64,000 bases of DNA from Roseivivax isoporae LMG 25204 (GCF_000521865.1 NZ_JAME01000015.1:41113-105112), one strand, 5' to 3'; positions 8,901 to 17,400 are shown, counted from the first letter of the stretch. The notes: generated by a model from the sequence alone, not told the origin. A program made the numbers and translations.

Positions 8901-9997
8901 TCGCCCAGCCGGACGGGGCGGCGGATGTCGCGGTCGCGGCTCTCGGTCGTTGTCAGCGCGCAGAAGAGCCCGCGCGCGATGCGCCGGTCCGCCGAGGGCA
9001 TGCGCCGGTAGAGCGTGTCGAGCCGGTGCGACAGCGACATGCGCAGAGCATCGTGGCTGCCGGCGCCGGCAATGGACGTCCCCTGAGGGATGTCGAAGGC
9101 CTCGAAGAAGTCCTCGAGCGCGATGGTGACGTGTCCCGTGGGCTGCCGGTCGCGTGCCTTGCGGTAGAGGATGCGCAGCGCGTGCTGCATCAGCGGCAGC
9201 TTGTCGAGCTGCTCCTCGAGCCCGTTCAGCATCCATGCCGAAAGCCTGGGGTCGATCGTCGCGTCGTGCAGCACCGCAGGCCCCTCGATGGCCTCCTGCA
9301 TCTGGAAGCGGTCGAGCGTGGGCGTCAGGAACTGGCTCTCGTTGATCGCCCGGGCGAGCCCCGCGTAGCGGGCGCACTTGGCCAGCTCGTCGGTGCGGAT
9401 GGTGATGACCACGTAGACGTCGCCCCGCGCCGCCGAGGTGCGCAGCAGCACGTCGACGAAACGCGACGCGGCCTCGGGGTCGTCCTGCGCGTAGCGGAAG
9501 ATCTCCTCGAACTGGTCGATGAGGATCATGATCGGCCGCCCGCCGATCAGCCGCACCTTGTCGAGCGCCCCGGTCAGATCGCTCGACCGCTCGGCGATGT
9601 GGTTCTGGAAGAGCGTGGCGAGGTGGCCGATATCCTCGGTCTGCTCGTGATCGGGATCGGGCGCGCCAGCGCCGCTTTCGCCCAGCACGATGGCGGTCGC
9701 GAGCGCATCGCAGAGCCGGTCGAGCGGATCGGTCTCGGGATGCATGTCGCAGAAGATCCAGTCCGACCCGCGTCCCGGCAGGAACCCGGCCTCGAGCGAG
9801 TTGAAGAGCCCCGTGCGCGCCAGCGAGGACTTGCCGCAGCCCGATGGGCCGGTCACGCAGAGAAAGCCGTGGCGCGCGAGCTTGGCCAGCATGTCGGCGA
9901 CGTGGCCCGTGCGTCCGAAGAAGATCGCGAATTCCGAGCGCCGGAACGAGCGCAGGCCGGGATAGGGCGCGTCGCGCGACGGATCCCCGACGGTCAT
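5948..9997 (-). CDS. nSTAND1-type ATPase with transmembrane helix and C-terminal WD40 repeats
   Basis: A 1349-residue protein with three parts. Residues 1-500 form a STAND-class NTPase: a PYPGLRSF lead, FFGR, Walker A GPSGCGKSS (about 50-58), and Walker B MILIDQFEE (about 157-165), with helical and winged-helix extensions. A single transmembrane helix lies near 523-545 (GLATVALVMVGLVALTV), followed by a coiled coil rich in Ala/Glu/Arg. Residues about 630-1335 hold WD40 blades, at least seven clear (for example AFSPDATTLVSGGNDDTLRIW and GSLDHTARLW). STAND proteins are signal-triggered ATPase switches; WD40 tails usually sense or scaffold. The gene overlaps the upstream TIR gene by 4 bases (ATGA), so the two are translated together. 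A defence or stress-signalling role is inferred. Confidence 0.85.
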   Translation of the reverse strand: MTVGDPSRDAPYPGLRSFRRSEFAIFFGRTGHVADMLAKLARHGFLCVTGPSGCGKSSLARTGLFNSLEAGFLPGRGSDWIFCDMHPETDPLDRLCDALATAIVLGESGAGAPDPDHEQTEDIGHLATLFQNHIAERSSDLTGALDKVRLIGGRPIMILIDQFEEIFRYAQDDPEAASRFVDVLLRTSAARGDVYVVITIRTDELAKCARYAGLARAINESQFLTPTLDRFQMQEAIEGPAVLHDATIDPRLSAWMLNGLEEQLDKLPLMQHALRILYRKARDRQPTGHVTIALEDFFEAFDIPQGTSIAGAGSHDALRMSLSHRLDTLYRRMPSADRRIARGLFCALTTTESRDRDIRRPVRLGEAQAVLDCGFEDLVRVIEVFREGSEGYLRIVGEHDGIDAGDTVDVSHECVLRLWRSLQEKWLPEEERAAEDIRFLAKRALEREENLRGGPLEKLLGSGLLSGPTLDRYSRWWKTRRPNAAWAARYLDRGAAGAAATGGTFARIERFVADSRRFLTYKRVGLATVALVMVGLVALTVTLQTNKRIASAEAERDRAKAQARQEIAERLASLNPSPRAAAPVAVARDATEVLAQVLAEAVPREPLARATTVRALNFTHELRRLDLGPGAARQVYAADFLPGGTEVAVLARDLTLTIWDTRAQAGAPRTVQLAEVQTDSAARNARAMAVGPDGTVAVGTERGALLLAEGLSGGAAPRLGELYPGRARFGARDTIGKIAFSRDGATLAASSLTGHVHLWQRGPDGAWGAHRILTTRALLSNDPADRARPSDGQEVLSDNGLAAWSVALDADGARGAVGLGDGRVCVFATRTDAAACRSGAHDAPVKALAFSPDATTLVSGGNDDTLRIWSLAPWRPGLEMPQPDLSPAVLWHESDLWDVAYDDTGKLVATATWDGTVQVYRTDRWRPLRTLRGHEQTLRTVAFAPGGSEILTGSLDHTARLWSPFTSRLSDYGLAAQTWLGRETPGILSSVALGRDAGWVAATDRRTIWLKSRGGPLAVLAPAPGVSKGAPPDEGGRLVLTGAPAEATAQAGPPSALAAPEGRDILLAAMRGPEVHAWERGEDGAWHGRVITLDGAAGNLSRRLIAVAADGARYAVEVLAPDVRGFLVCAVDAALCGTAPGAHIAYIGFAADAPAPDACRARASPTALALSDDGRLLAAGGDDCTVRLHDVAAPDDAPRLMDRHVGNITALDISADGSMVAAASADWTGSLWTPATGAVVRLTGSAVQQGHRSAVDAIHFAPSGRHAVTVSADERMIVWDAATGEPFLEYAGFEQSLNALDVKPSAAGVRIATGNNTGDIIVQPFFDDSRALLDHARGTLDAVLGAAPP

Positions 9998-11478
9998 GCG
10001 ACCCGCGCGGCCTCGCCCCGCAGCTTGGCGAGGAACGCCTCCATCGACGCGCGGTCGATGTCGTCCCCGATGCGGATGATGTGCACGTTCGGCCCCTTGG
10101 GGCAGGGCTGCGCGGTCACCGGCGACGCGTCGCCCACCGCGATCTCGAACCGCTGCCGGGCGCTGTTCCAGATCGCCGCGCGCGATTGCTGGAAGATCTC
10201 GAAATGCGCCTTGGCGCGTTTCTGGCCAGCGGGCTTGTCGCCGTAGACCAGCACGATCGCGTTCTTGTTGCGCATGGTGTCGGTCAGCATGGCATGGTCC
10301 ACGTCGTCGTCGATGCAGGTGACGTTCACGTGTTCGGCCAGCGCCGTCACGATGCGGTCGCGGAGCACCGCGTCGCCCGGGTCTGCGTCGATCGACACGA
10401 CCGGCGCGAAATAGCCCGTGTCGGCGTCGACGGAGGCCAGGGGCGGCGGCGCGCGCCGCGTCTCGATCATGGGGATGCTGTACTGCTCGAAATCCTCGGC
10501 GCTGGCGCTCTGCGCGGCGATGCCCGACAGGAAGGCGGCGTAATCCGCGTCGACCTCCTCGGGGTCGAGCTCGAGCGGCGTCCAGACCAGGGTATCGAGG
10601 CCCGCGGCGACCGCGGCGTCATGCTGGGCGATGGCGCTCGGCCGGTCGCCGAAGGCCGGCAGCCGCTTTCCCGCCACGGTGCCGAGGACCTGCACGAAGA
10701 CCGCGCCGCGGGTCAGCGCCGCGTCGAGCGTCCCGGGCGTCATCTCGCCCGGCAGCCGGTCGAGCCGGCGGACGACGAAGCCGTGCGCGACATAGCCGTT
10801 CTCGAGCCTGTCGGTGCGCAGCACCGCGTCGCGGGTGGGGGCGGCGAGGATCACGTCGACCTCGGTCTCGGGCGCGCGCTCCCCGGCCACGACCGGCGGG
10901 GCGGCGGCCTCGGGTGCGGGCAGCTCGTCCGCCGCGTCGATGATCTGCGCCGCGAGTCGCTCCAGCGCGTCCGTGAAGTCGGCCTTGGAGTCTCCCTTGG
11001 CGGCGCTCGGAACGGGCGTGCCGAACAGCCGGACGGTGCCGCTGTCCTCGGCCCAGAAGCGGCAGGTTAGGATCTTCTTCACCCGCTCGCGCAGGTCCTC
11101 GAAACGCGAGGTCTTCTCGCGGTCCCAGAACGGGTCCAGCTCGACGATGCAGAGCCGCTTGCCGAGCGCCAGGAGCTCGCGCAGCTCCTTCTCGCAGCTC
11201 TCGGATTCGCAATAGGCGCGCGACAGGAAGATCAGCCCGATATCCGCCTCGCGTAGGTGCTCTCCGATGCGGTCGTCGATGACGTCGCCCACCCGCAGCA
11301 TGCCCTGCTTGTCGAGGAGGAAGCGGAAGCGACCGTAATCGTTGTCCGCGCCGAGCTTGTAGGCGAGCTTTTCCATCAGTTCGGCGAGCCGCGAGGTGTC
11401 GAGCGCGCGGATGGGCGCGGTGTCCCTGTGGGAATAGCTCACGAAAAGGGAAAGACGTCGCGCCGCGCCGGCCGTCAT
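9994..11478 (-). CDS. TIR domain protein coupled to STAND-WD40 partner
   Basis: A 494-residue protein. Residues 9-145 are a TIR domain: box 1 LFVSYSHRD, then an insert (DYGRFRFLLDKQGMLRVGD), then GLIFLSRAYCESESCEKEL. The last motif aligns with the S-x-W-C-x-x-E helix of NAD-cleaving TIRs, with Glu98 at the catalytic position and Ser94 in place of Trp. Residues 200-490 look like two alpha/beta repeats of a second receiver-like or TIR-like fold (VDVILAAPTRD; APVVSIDADPGDAVLRDRI; NAIVLVYGDK). There is no signal peptide. NADase activity is possible but not shown. It is the first gene of a two-gene operon; the stop overlaps the start of the ATPase gene. Confidence 0.82.
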   Translation of the reverse strand: MTAGAARRLSLFVSYSHRDTAPIRALDTSRLAELMEKLAYKLGADNDYGRFRFLLDKQGMLRVGDVIDDRIGEHLREADIGLIFLSRAYCESESCEKELRELLALGKRLCIVELDPFWDREKTSRFEDLRERVKKILTCRFWAEDSGTVRLFGTPVPSAAKGDSKADFTDALERLAAQIIDAADELPAPEAAAPPVVAGERAPETEVDVILAAPTRDAVLRTDRLENGYVAHGFVVRRLDRLPGEMTPGTLDAALTRGAVFVQVLGTVAGKRLPAFGDRPSAIAQHDAAVAAGLDTLVWTPLELDPEEVDADYAAFLSGIAAQSASAEDFEQYSIPMIETRRAPPPLASVDADTGYFAPVVSIDADPGDAVLRDRIVTALAEHVNVTCIDDDVDHAMLTDTMRNKNAIVLVYGDKPAGQKRAKAHFEIFQQSRAAIWNSARQRFEIAVGDASPVTAQPCPKGPNVHIIRIGDDIDRASMEAFLAKLRGEAARVA

Positions 11479-11599
11479 AATGCAGATCCGCTTCGAGAAC
11501 TTTGAAATAAAAACTTTCGCCCGAGAGTTGCAGGCTACTGAACAAAGGTCCGCGGATCAACGACAGCGTTACGCAGGGTAAGGCTAACCCGTCCCCGCG

Positions 11600-12412
11600 T
11601 CAGATTCCGATCTCGTCGAGCAGCCCCGCGATCATCGCGTGGTAGCCGCCGCCGAAGAGGCGCAGGTGCACCATGGCCGGCCACAGCTGGTAGACCGGGC
11701 GGCGTTCCTCCCAGCCGGGCTCGGGCTTGCCGTAGCCGCGCCAGAACGCGGTGTCGGGATTGCCGAAGAGCGTCAGCATGGCGAGGTCGACCTCGGAATG
11801 GCCATAATAGCTTGCCGGGTCGATCATCACCGCGCGGCCGTCGGTGAAGTGGATGTTGCCGCCCCAGAGGTCACCGTGCAGGAGCGAGGCCTTGGGGGCG
11901 CCGGGCAAGAGGTCTGCGGCGCGCGCTGCGAGCCGCTCGACGCGCGGGCGGAGGTCCGCCGGCAGCGCGGCGGGGTCGGAGAGGAGCCGCCGCTCGGCCC
12001 AGAAGGACGGCCAGTCGTCGGTGGCCGCGTTCGGGATCGGCACGGACCCGAAGGCGTAGTCCTCGTTCCAGCCATAGGTGCCGCCGTCCCAGCCGTGCAT
12101 CTGCGCCAGCGCGGTGCCGAAGTCCCGCCACGTGCCGGACGTGGGCGCGACCTCCGGCAGGTGTTCGAGGCAGAGGAGGCGATGCTCGACATGCACGACC
12201 TGCGGCACCGGCGCGTGCAGGAGCGCCATGGCCGACAGCATGCGCGCCTCGACGTGCACGAGCGGCCCGGTCTTGACCACCATCTCGCGCCCGTCCTCGA
12301 GGCGGACGAACCTGACCTCCGACAGATCGCCCCCCGACAGCGCGCGGGTCTCGGCGATCTCGGAGCCGAATGTGTCGAGCAGCGGGCGGGGCAGGGCGTC
12401 GCCGTCGGTCAT
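11600..12412 (-). CDS. Fructosamine kinase family protein
   Basis: A 270-residue kinase of the fructosamine/ketosamine-3-kinase (APH-like) fold. Visible are the ATP-lysine strand MVVKTG, the E in VHVEARML, the catalytic loop SLLHGDLWGGNIHF and the metal-binding MIDPASYYGHSEVDLAM, all typical of the family. These enzymes phosphorylate sugar adducts on proteins so that they fall off (deglycation). Length is near the usual 280-290. The start overlaps the stop of the upstream ygfZ by 4 bases, so the two are co-translated. Confidence 0.9.
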   Translation of the reverse strand: MTDGDALPRPLLDTFGSEIAETRALSGGDLSEVRFVRLEDGREMVVKTGPLVHVEARMLSAMALLHAPVPQVVHVEHRLLCLEHLPEVAPTSGTWRDFGTALAQMHGWDGGTYGWNEDYAFGSVPIPNAATDDWPSFWAERRLLSDPAALPADLRPRVERLAARAADLLPGAPKASLLHGDLWGGNIHFTDGRAVMIDPASYYGHSEVDLAMLTLFGNPDTAFWRGYGKPEPGWEERRPVYQLWPAMVHLRLFGGGYHAMIAGLLDEIGI

Positions 12413-13179
12413 GCCGAAAGCCTCAGCCGCGCGTCGCCAGCGACCATGTCGCCGGCGGCGCGGTCAAAGCGCAGGTAGGCGATGCCGGCGCCGCCCGCCT
12501 GCGTGTAGAGCGTGCCCGCGGCCTTGCCGTCCGCCTCGATCGGGGTGCCGACTGGCACCGAGCCGGTGACGGCGACCCGCGCGAGGCCCTTCTTGAGTTC
12601 GGTCTTGTGCTTCATGCGGGCGGTGACCTCCTGTCCCACGTAGCATCCCTTGCGGAAATCGACGCCGTTCAGACGCTCGAAGCCCGCCTCGAGGATGAAG
12701 GTGTCCGGGGTCAGCTCGATGCCGCTTTCGGGCACGAGCTGCGCGACCCTCAGCGCGTCCCAGTCGACGCCCTGCTCGGAGGGGCGGCCGTCATAGGCCC
12801 GCCAGCCCATCGCCGGGTCGCGCGGATCGGCGAACGCGCCCTCGGGTGCGGGTCCGAGCCCGCGGGCCACGCGGATGTCCGTCGGCTCGAGCGTGACGCG
12901 GGCGCGCAGCTTGTACAGGGACAGCGCCTTCATCAGCCCCTCGGCGAGCGGTGTCGCAACGTCGAGAAGGATGTCGTGCCCGTCGGGCGCCATGAAGAAA
13001 TCCGCCCGGTACTTGCCCTGGGGCGTCAGGAGCGCGGCGTAGACGAGGCCTTGGGCCACGCGCTCGACATCGTTCGTGACCAGTCCCTGCAGGAAGTGGC
13101 TCGTGTCCTCGCCCGAGACGCGGATCACGGTGCGCGCGTCGCTGGCAGTACCGTCGGTGCTCATGCTGTCTCCGGTCAT
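12409..13179 (-). CDS. ygfZ: YgfZ/GcvT-like folate-binding Fe-S assembly factor
   Basis: A 256-residue protein with the YgfZ signature FRKGCYVGQEVTARM (K-G-C-Y-x-G-Q-E) near residue 180 and an N-terminal VSGEDTSHFLQGLVTND. YgfZ proteins bind folate and help maintain certain Fe-S enzymes such as MiaB and aconitase-type proteins. The single conserved Cys is present. The start could be 13179 or an ATG five codons in (13164) that has a GGAGA site; homology begins after both. It sits upstream of and overlaps the fructosamine kinase gene. Confidence 0.9.
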   Translation of the reverse strand: MTGDSMSTDGTASDARTVIRVSGEDTSHFLQGLVTNDVERVAQGLVYAALLTPQGKYRADFFMAPDGHDILLDVATPLAEGLMKALSLYKLRARVTLEPTDIRVARGLGPAPEGAFADPRDPAMGWRAYDGRPSEQGVDWDALRVAQLVPESGIELTPDTFILEAGFERLNGVDFRKGCYVGQEVTARMKHKTELKKGLARVAVTGSVPVGTPIEADGKAAGTLYTQAGGAGIAYLRFDRAAGDMVAGDARLRLSA

Positions 13180-13257
13180 CCCTGTCCTCGGCCGTCGCTG
13201 CCGGGCCCCGACTATAACATCTCGTCCGCCGGACGACAGGGGGCGCCGGCCCGCGTT

Positions 13258-15033
13258 TCAGTCGTCGGCGAATTGCAGGCGGTGAAGGTCCGCATAGGCG
13301 CCGCCCCGAGCCAGCAATTCGTCGTGGGTGCCCTGGTCGACCACGCGGCCCCCGTCCATCACGACGATCTTGTGCGCGTTGCGCACCGTCGAGAGCCGGT
13401 GCGCGATCACGAGCGTGGTGCGCCCCTCGGACAGCTCGTTGAGCGCGGCCTGCACAACCGCCTCGCTCGCCGCGTCGAGGGCCGAGGTCGCCTCGTCGAG
13501 CAGCAGGATCGGTGTGTCGCGCAGGACCGCGCGCGCGATCGCCACGCGCTGCCGCTGGCCGCCCGACAGGTTCGACCCGCGCGGCCCCACGGGACTGTCG
13601 AGGCCGTCGGGCAGGCGCGGCAGGAAATCGGTCACGTGCGCCGCGTCGAGCGCCGCCTGCAGCCGGTCCTCGGGCACGTCCTGCCCCAGCACGATGTTCT
13701 CGCGCAGGGATTCGTCGAAGAGGAGCGCATCCTGGCTCACCACCGAGAAGAGGCGTCGCAGATCGGCCAGCCGCATCTCCGCGACCCCGGTGCCGCCGAT
13801 CTCGACCCGGCCGCTTTCGACTTCGACGAGGCGCGTCAGGAGGTTGAACACCGTGGACTTTCCGGCGCCCGACGGTCCGACCAGGGCGGTCACCTGGCCG
13901 GCTTCGGCGGTGAAGCTCGTGCCGTTCAGCACCGCGGTGTCGCCGTAGGTCACGTACACGTCGTCGAGCACCACCTGGGGCACGCCCTCGGGCGCGGGGC
14001 GCGGGTTCTCCGGGTCGCCGATCGCGGGGGTCGTGTCCATCAGTTCCTTGATCCGCTCGAGGCCCGCCGCCGCGACCTGCAGGACGCCCGAGGTCGCGCC
14101 GAGACGGCGCAGCGGCTCGAAGGCGAGCCCGATCGCGGTGAAGAAGGCCATGAAGTCGCCGACCGTCTTGCCGCCCGACAGGATCTCGCCGCCGCCGTAG
14201 AGCAGCACGCCGGCGAAGCCGAGACCGGACATGAGGTCGATGAGGCCGGGGATCGACGCCTGTCCGGCAGAGGAGCGTATCTCGGTCCGGATGCGCTCGC
14301 GCGTCAGGCGGCGGTAACGCTTGGCCTGGTAGGCCTCGAGCGTGTTGAGCTTGACCGGCACGATGCCGTGAAAGATCTCGTTCAGCCGCACCGAGAGCCG
14401 CGCCGCGAGGTCGCGGGCATGGCGTGCGTTGCCGCGCACGTAGCGTTGCACGATGAGCGCCGGCGCGACCAGGAGGGGGGCGCCGATGAGCGCGATCAGC
14501 GTCCAGCGCCAGTCGATTGCGAAGGCCACGCCGAAGAGCGAGACGAGCGCGATCACGTCGCGCCCGGCGCCCGTGATCAGCGCGCGCCAGACCTTGTTCA
14601 CGCTTTCGACGTCGCCCTCGATGCGCTGCATCAGGTAGCCCGGCGGGTTCAGCTGGTGGAACCCACCGTCGAGCGACATCAGGTGCGCCACGAGGTCCTG
14701 CCGGATATGGGACACGCTTTCCTGGCTGACCTTGGACAAGACCACCTTCTGCACCACGCTCGCGACCGCCCGGATCGCGAAGATTCCGAAGAAGGCCAGC
14801 CCGACGATCGGCAGGAGCTCGGCCGAACCGCCGACGAAGACCCGGTCGAACATCGGCTTCATCATGTAGGAGAGCGCGCCGAACATGGCGCCCTCAAGCG
14901 ACATGAACAGGACGGCCACGAGGATGAGCGGCCAGTGCCGCCGGAGGTAGTTCCGCCAGACCCAGAGGATGAGCGCGGTGCGCTCGCCCGCGGTGCTGTC
15001 GGGACGGTCGATTCGGTCGACGTCGTGCGTCAT
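13258..15033 (-). CDS. MsbA-like lipid ABC exporter (fused permease/ATPase)
   Basis: A 591-residue half transporter: six transmembrane helices (first near WPLILVAVLFMSLEGAMFGAL) and an ATPase domain with Walker [10 protein letters not shown], signature LSGGQRQRVAIARA, Walker B ILLLDEATSALD and switch His in VIAHRLST. Fold and length fit MsbA-type exporters that flip lipid A or other lipids across the inner membrane. The start ATG overlaps the stop of the upstream phosphatase gene (ATGA, 15030-15033), which tightly links the two, so the substrate may be a phosphorylated lipid or glycolipid. That last point is inference. Confidence 0.88.
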   Translation of the reverse strand: MTHDVDRIDRPDSTAGERTALILWVWRNYLRRHWPLILVAVLFMSLEGAMFGALSYMMKPMFDRVFVGGSAELLPIVGLAFFGIFAIRAVASVVQKVVLSKVSQESVSHIRQDLVAHLMSLDGGFHQLNPPGYLMQRIEGDVESVNKVWRALITGAGRDVIALVSLFGVAFAIDWRWTLIALIGAPLLVAPALIVQRYVRGNARHARDLAARLSVRLNEIFHGIVPVKLNTLEAYQAKRYRRLTRERIRTEIRSSAGQASIPGLIDLMSGLGFAGVLLYGGGEILSGGKTVGDFMAFFTAIGLAFEPLRRLGATSGVLQVAAAGLERIKELMDTTPAIGDPENPRPAPEGVPQVVLDDVYVTYGDTAVLNGTSFTAEAGQVTALVGPSGAGKSTVFNLLTRLVEVESGRVEIGGTGVAEMRLADLRRLFSVVSQDALLFDESLRENIVLGQDVPEDRLQAALDAAHVTDFLPRLPDGLDSPVGPRGSNLSGGQRQRVAIARAVLRDTPILLLDEATSALDAASEAVVQAALNELSEGRTTLVIAHRLSTVRNAHKIVVMDGGRVVDQGTHDELLARGGAYADLHRLQFADD

Positions 15034-15833
15034 TCCGGGCTCTGGGCCGACTGTGCGGCAGGGACGGGGACGCGCACCGGGTCGGCGCCCTCGGCCAGGG
15101 ACCGCGCGGCCTCGGCGACGGGCGTGCGGGCGTCGAAGGCCGCCTGCAGGCGCTTGGCCGCGTATTCGGTGCGGATCCACTGCTCGAAGCCGATCTCACC
15201 CAAGGCCTGGCGCGCCTCGAACACGTCGATGATGTAGTCCTGGACGCCGGTCGCGGTGTGGCGCGAATGGAGGTACTTGAGCCCGAGCTGGCGTCGCGCG
15301 ACCGAGATGGGCGCGTTCTCGAAGATCAGCAGGTAGAGTGCGCCCACGAACCCGGTGCGGTCCGCGCCCGACTTGCAGTGGAAGACAAGCGGCCGTTCGG
15401 CGGCGCGCAGCGCGTCGATCACGTCGGTGATGCGGTCGCGACTGGCGGCCTTGCGCGCCATGAGCTTGGCATCCACGAGTTCGAGCCCGTACGCCTCGCA
15501 GGCCTCCTTCTCGAAGAGGTAGTAGGAATACTTGTCCTCGCCGCGCAGGTTGATGACCGTGCGGATGCCGCGTTTCGCCGCCATCCGCGCGAAGCGGAAC
15601 CGCGTCGGCTGGTTCGAGCGGTAGACCTCGGGCGCGACCTCGTAGAAGTTGGTCCAGAACGTCCGCAGGAATGCGTGGTCGAACACGTGGTAGTGCACCC
15701 AGGCCAGCGCGCGGCCGATCGGCGTCGCGATGTCACGACCGAAGGAGCGGCGGAAGCGCCGCTCGGCTTTCTCGATCCGGGTCCAGAGGGTCGCGAGCAT
15801 GGGGTCGGGGTCCGGGTCTCTCGTGGTCGTCAT
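15030..15833 (-). CDS. Tyrosine/dual-specificity phosphatase family protein
   Basis: A 267-residue cytosolic protein with the Cys-based phosphatase loop FHCKSGADRTG (Cys153, Arg159) and an upstream VINLRGEDKYSY segment, which places it among PTP-like phosphatases acting on proteins, phosphoinositides or lipid A/glycan phosphates. A basic N-terminal region with YHVFDHAFLRTFWTNFYEV precedes the catalytic core. The C-terminal 30 residues are low-complexity Ala/Pro. It is translated with the MsbA-like exporter through a 4-base overlap, so lipid or envelope phosphate removal is a reasonable guess. Its start diverges from the aminotransferase gene at 16021. Confidence 0.82.
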   Translation of the reverse strand: MTTTRDPDPDPMLATLWTRIEKAERRFRRSFGRDIATPIGRALAWVHYHVFDHAFLRTFWTNFYEVAPEVYRSNQPTRFRFARMAAKRGIRTVINLRGEDKYSYYLFEKEACEAYGLELVDAKLMARKAASRDRITDVIDALRAAERPLVFHCKSGADRTGFVGALYLLIFENAPISVARRQLGLKYLHSRHTATGVQDYIIDVFEARQALGEIGFEQWIRTEYAAKRLQAAFDARTPVAEAARSLAEGADPVRVPVPAAQSAQSPE

Positions 15834-16020
15834 GTGCTGCGCCGGGACATGTCCCGGCTTGGGGTGGTCTAGAGCGGTTGGCGCCCGGTGGAAACCGTTT
15901 TCAGGCCCCGGCCGGCCACATGCCGCCGCGCGCCGGATCGCGTTGACGCCGCATCGGAGCCGGATAGGTTGGGCGCCGCGCCCGCCGGTTCAAGGGGCGC
16001 GGCCATCCCGGAGTTCCCGC

Positions 16021-17217
16021 ATGTCGCTTGCCCACGGCCGTCCGTACCTCGCCATTCCCGGCCCGTCGGTGATCCCCGACGCGGTGCTGGCCGCGATGCA
16101 CCGGGCCTCGCCCAACATCTACGAGGGCGACCTCGTCGACATGGCCGCGGGGCTGGTGCCGGACCTCAAGCGGGTGGCGCGGACCGAGGGCCACGTGGCG
16201 ATCTACATCGCGAACGGCCACGGCGCGTGGGAGGCGGCGCTGGCCAACACCGTGGCGCCGGGCGGGCGGGTGCTCGTCTGCGCGACGGGCCGCTTCGGCC
16301 ATGGCTGGGCCGAGATGGCGGAGGCCATGGGGATCGCGACCGAGATCGTCGATTTCGGCCGCAAGACCCCCTTCGAGCCCGCACGGCTTGCCGAGGCCGT
16401 GGCGCGCGATGCCGGACAGGAGATCGCCGCGGTGCTGGCGGTCCACACCGACACCTCGACGTCGCTCCGCAGCGACATCGCCGAGATGCGCCGCGTGCTC
16501 GACGAGGCCGGGCATCCCGCGCTCCTCATGGTCGACTGCATCGCGTCGCTCGGCTGCGACGTCTACGAGATGGACCTGTGGGGCGCCGACGTCACGGTCA
16601 CGGGCTCGCAGAAGGGGCTGATGGTGCCGCCGGGGCTCGGCTTCGTCTTCTTCAACGACCGCGCGGCCGAGGTGCGCCGCCGCCTGCCGCGGGTCTCGCG
16701 CTACTGGGACTGGGCGCCGCGCGCCGACCCCGAGGCGTTCTACCAGTATTTCGGCGGCACCGCGCCCACCCACCACCTGTTCGGGCTGCGCACCGCGCTC
16801 GACATCATCCACGCCGAAGGCATCGAGGCGGTCTGGGCGCGACACGCGACGCTCGCCCGCGCGATCTGGGCCGCGGCCGAGGTCTGGGGCGAGGGCGGGC
16901 CACTCACGCTCAACGTCGCCGATCCGCGCCACCGCAGCCACGCCGTGACGGCCATGCGGCTCGGCACGCCGCACGGCGCGCGCCTGCGCGAATGGACCGA
17001 ACGCGAGGCCGGCGTGACGCTCGGCATCGGGCTTGGCATGTCCGAGGAGGGCGATCCGCAGGGACGCGGCTATTTCCGCTTCGGTCACATGGGACACGTG
17101 AACGCCCACATGGTGATGGGGCTTCTCGGCACCGTCGAGGCGGGGCTCGCGGCGCTGCAGATCCCGCACGGGCGCGGCGGCGTCATGGCCGCGGCCGAGG
17201 TGATCGCGGGCGGCTGA
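16021..17217 (+). CDS. Class V PLP aminotransferase (alanine/serine-glyoxylate aminotransferase family)
   Basis: A 398-residue class V aminotransferase. Motifs: the N-terminal substrate loop AIPGPSVIPDAVL, the glycine-rich PLP turn ANGHGAWEAAL, Asp in MVDCIASLG, and the Schiff-base lysine in TGSQKGLM (Lys198). These enzymes move amino groups from serine or alanine to glyoxylate, linking to the serine cycle and photorespiration-type metabolism. Length and motif spacing are complete. The start at 16021 follows GGCCATCCCGGAGTTCCCGC, where GGAG gives a ribosome site. The divergent neighbour is the phosphatase gene, with a 187-base intergenic control region. Confidence 0.9.
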   Translation: MSLAHGRPYLAIPGPSVIPDAVLAAMHRASPNIYEGDLVDMAAGLVPDLKRVARTEGHVAIYIANGHGAWEAALANTVAPGGRVLVCATGRFGHGWAEMAEAMGIATEIVDFGRKTPFEPARLAEAVARDAGQEIAAVLAVHTDTSTSLRSDIAEMRRVLDEAGHPALLMVDCIASLGCDVYEMDLWGADVTVTGSQKGLMVPPGLGFVFFNDRAAEVRRRLPRVSRYWDWAPRADPEAFYQYFGGTAPTHHLFGLRTALDIIHAEGIEAVWARHATLARAIWAAAEVWGEGGPLTLNVADPRHRSHAVTAMRLGTPHGARLREWTEREAGVTLGIGLGMSEEGDPQGRGYFRFGHMGHVNAHMVMGLLGTVEAGLAALQIPHGRGGVMAAAEVIAGG

Positions 17218-17220
17218 GGC

Positions 17221-17400
17221 TCAGGCGCGCCGCGCCGCGAGCGCGTCGATGCCGCGGTTGAGCGCGAGCGCCACGAGCACCACGACGGGAAGGCCGAAAA
17301 GCGCCCAGATCAGGCCGAAGATCCACACGAGGTTCACAAGCGCCATCGCGAGCGTGGCGTTGGTGTAGTCGGGCGCGGGACGGCGCGGGTCTGTCTGCAT
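17221..17400 (-). CDS. Small two-helix membrane protein
   Basis: A 59-residue protein, MQTDPRRPAPDYTNATLAMA onward, with one long or two short hydrophobic helices (LVNLVWIFGLIWALFGLPVV and VLVALALNR). Similar small proteins sit beside histidinol-phosphate aminotransferase-like genes in other Rhodobacterales, but I know of no function. The in-frame open stretch upstream of the Met at 17400 is unconserved arginine-rich shadow sequence, so 17400 is taken as the start. The 3' end lies 3 bases past the convergent aminotransferase gene. Confidence 0.6.
   Translation of the reverse strand: MQTDPRRPAPDYTNATLAMALVNLVWIFGLIWALFGLPVVVLVALALNRGIDALAARRA

Noticed and set aside
5993..10246. Open frame of 1417 codons on the + strand opposite the STAND-WD40 gene
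   Set aside because: It is an antisense shadow in GC-rich DNA: Arg/Gly/Ala/Val composition, no domain, while the minus strand encodes clear Walker and WD40 motifs.
12370..15237. 955-codon + strand frame opposite ygfZ and the lipid exporter
   Set aside because: Antisense shadow; the minus strand has intact ABC and YgfZ motifs with overlapping starts and stops.
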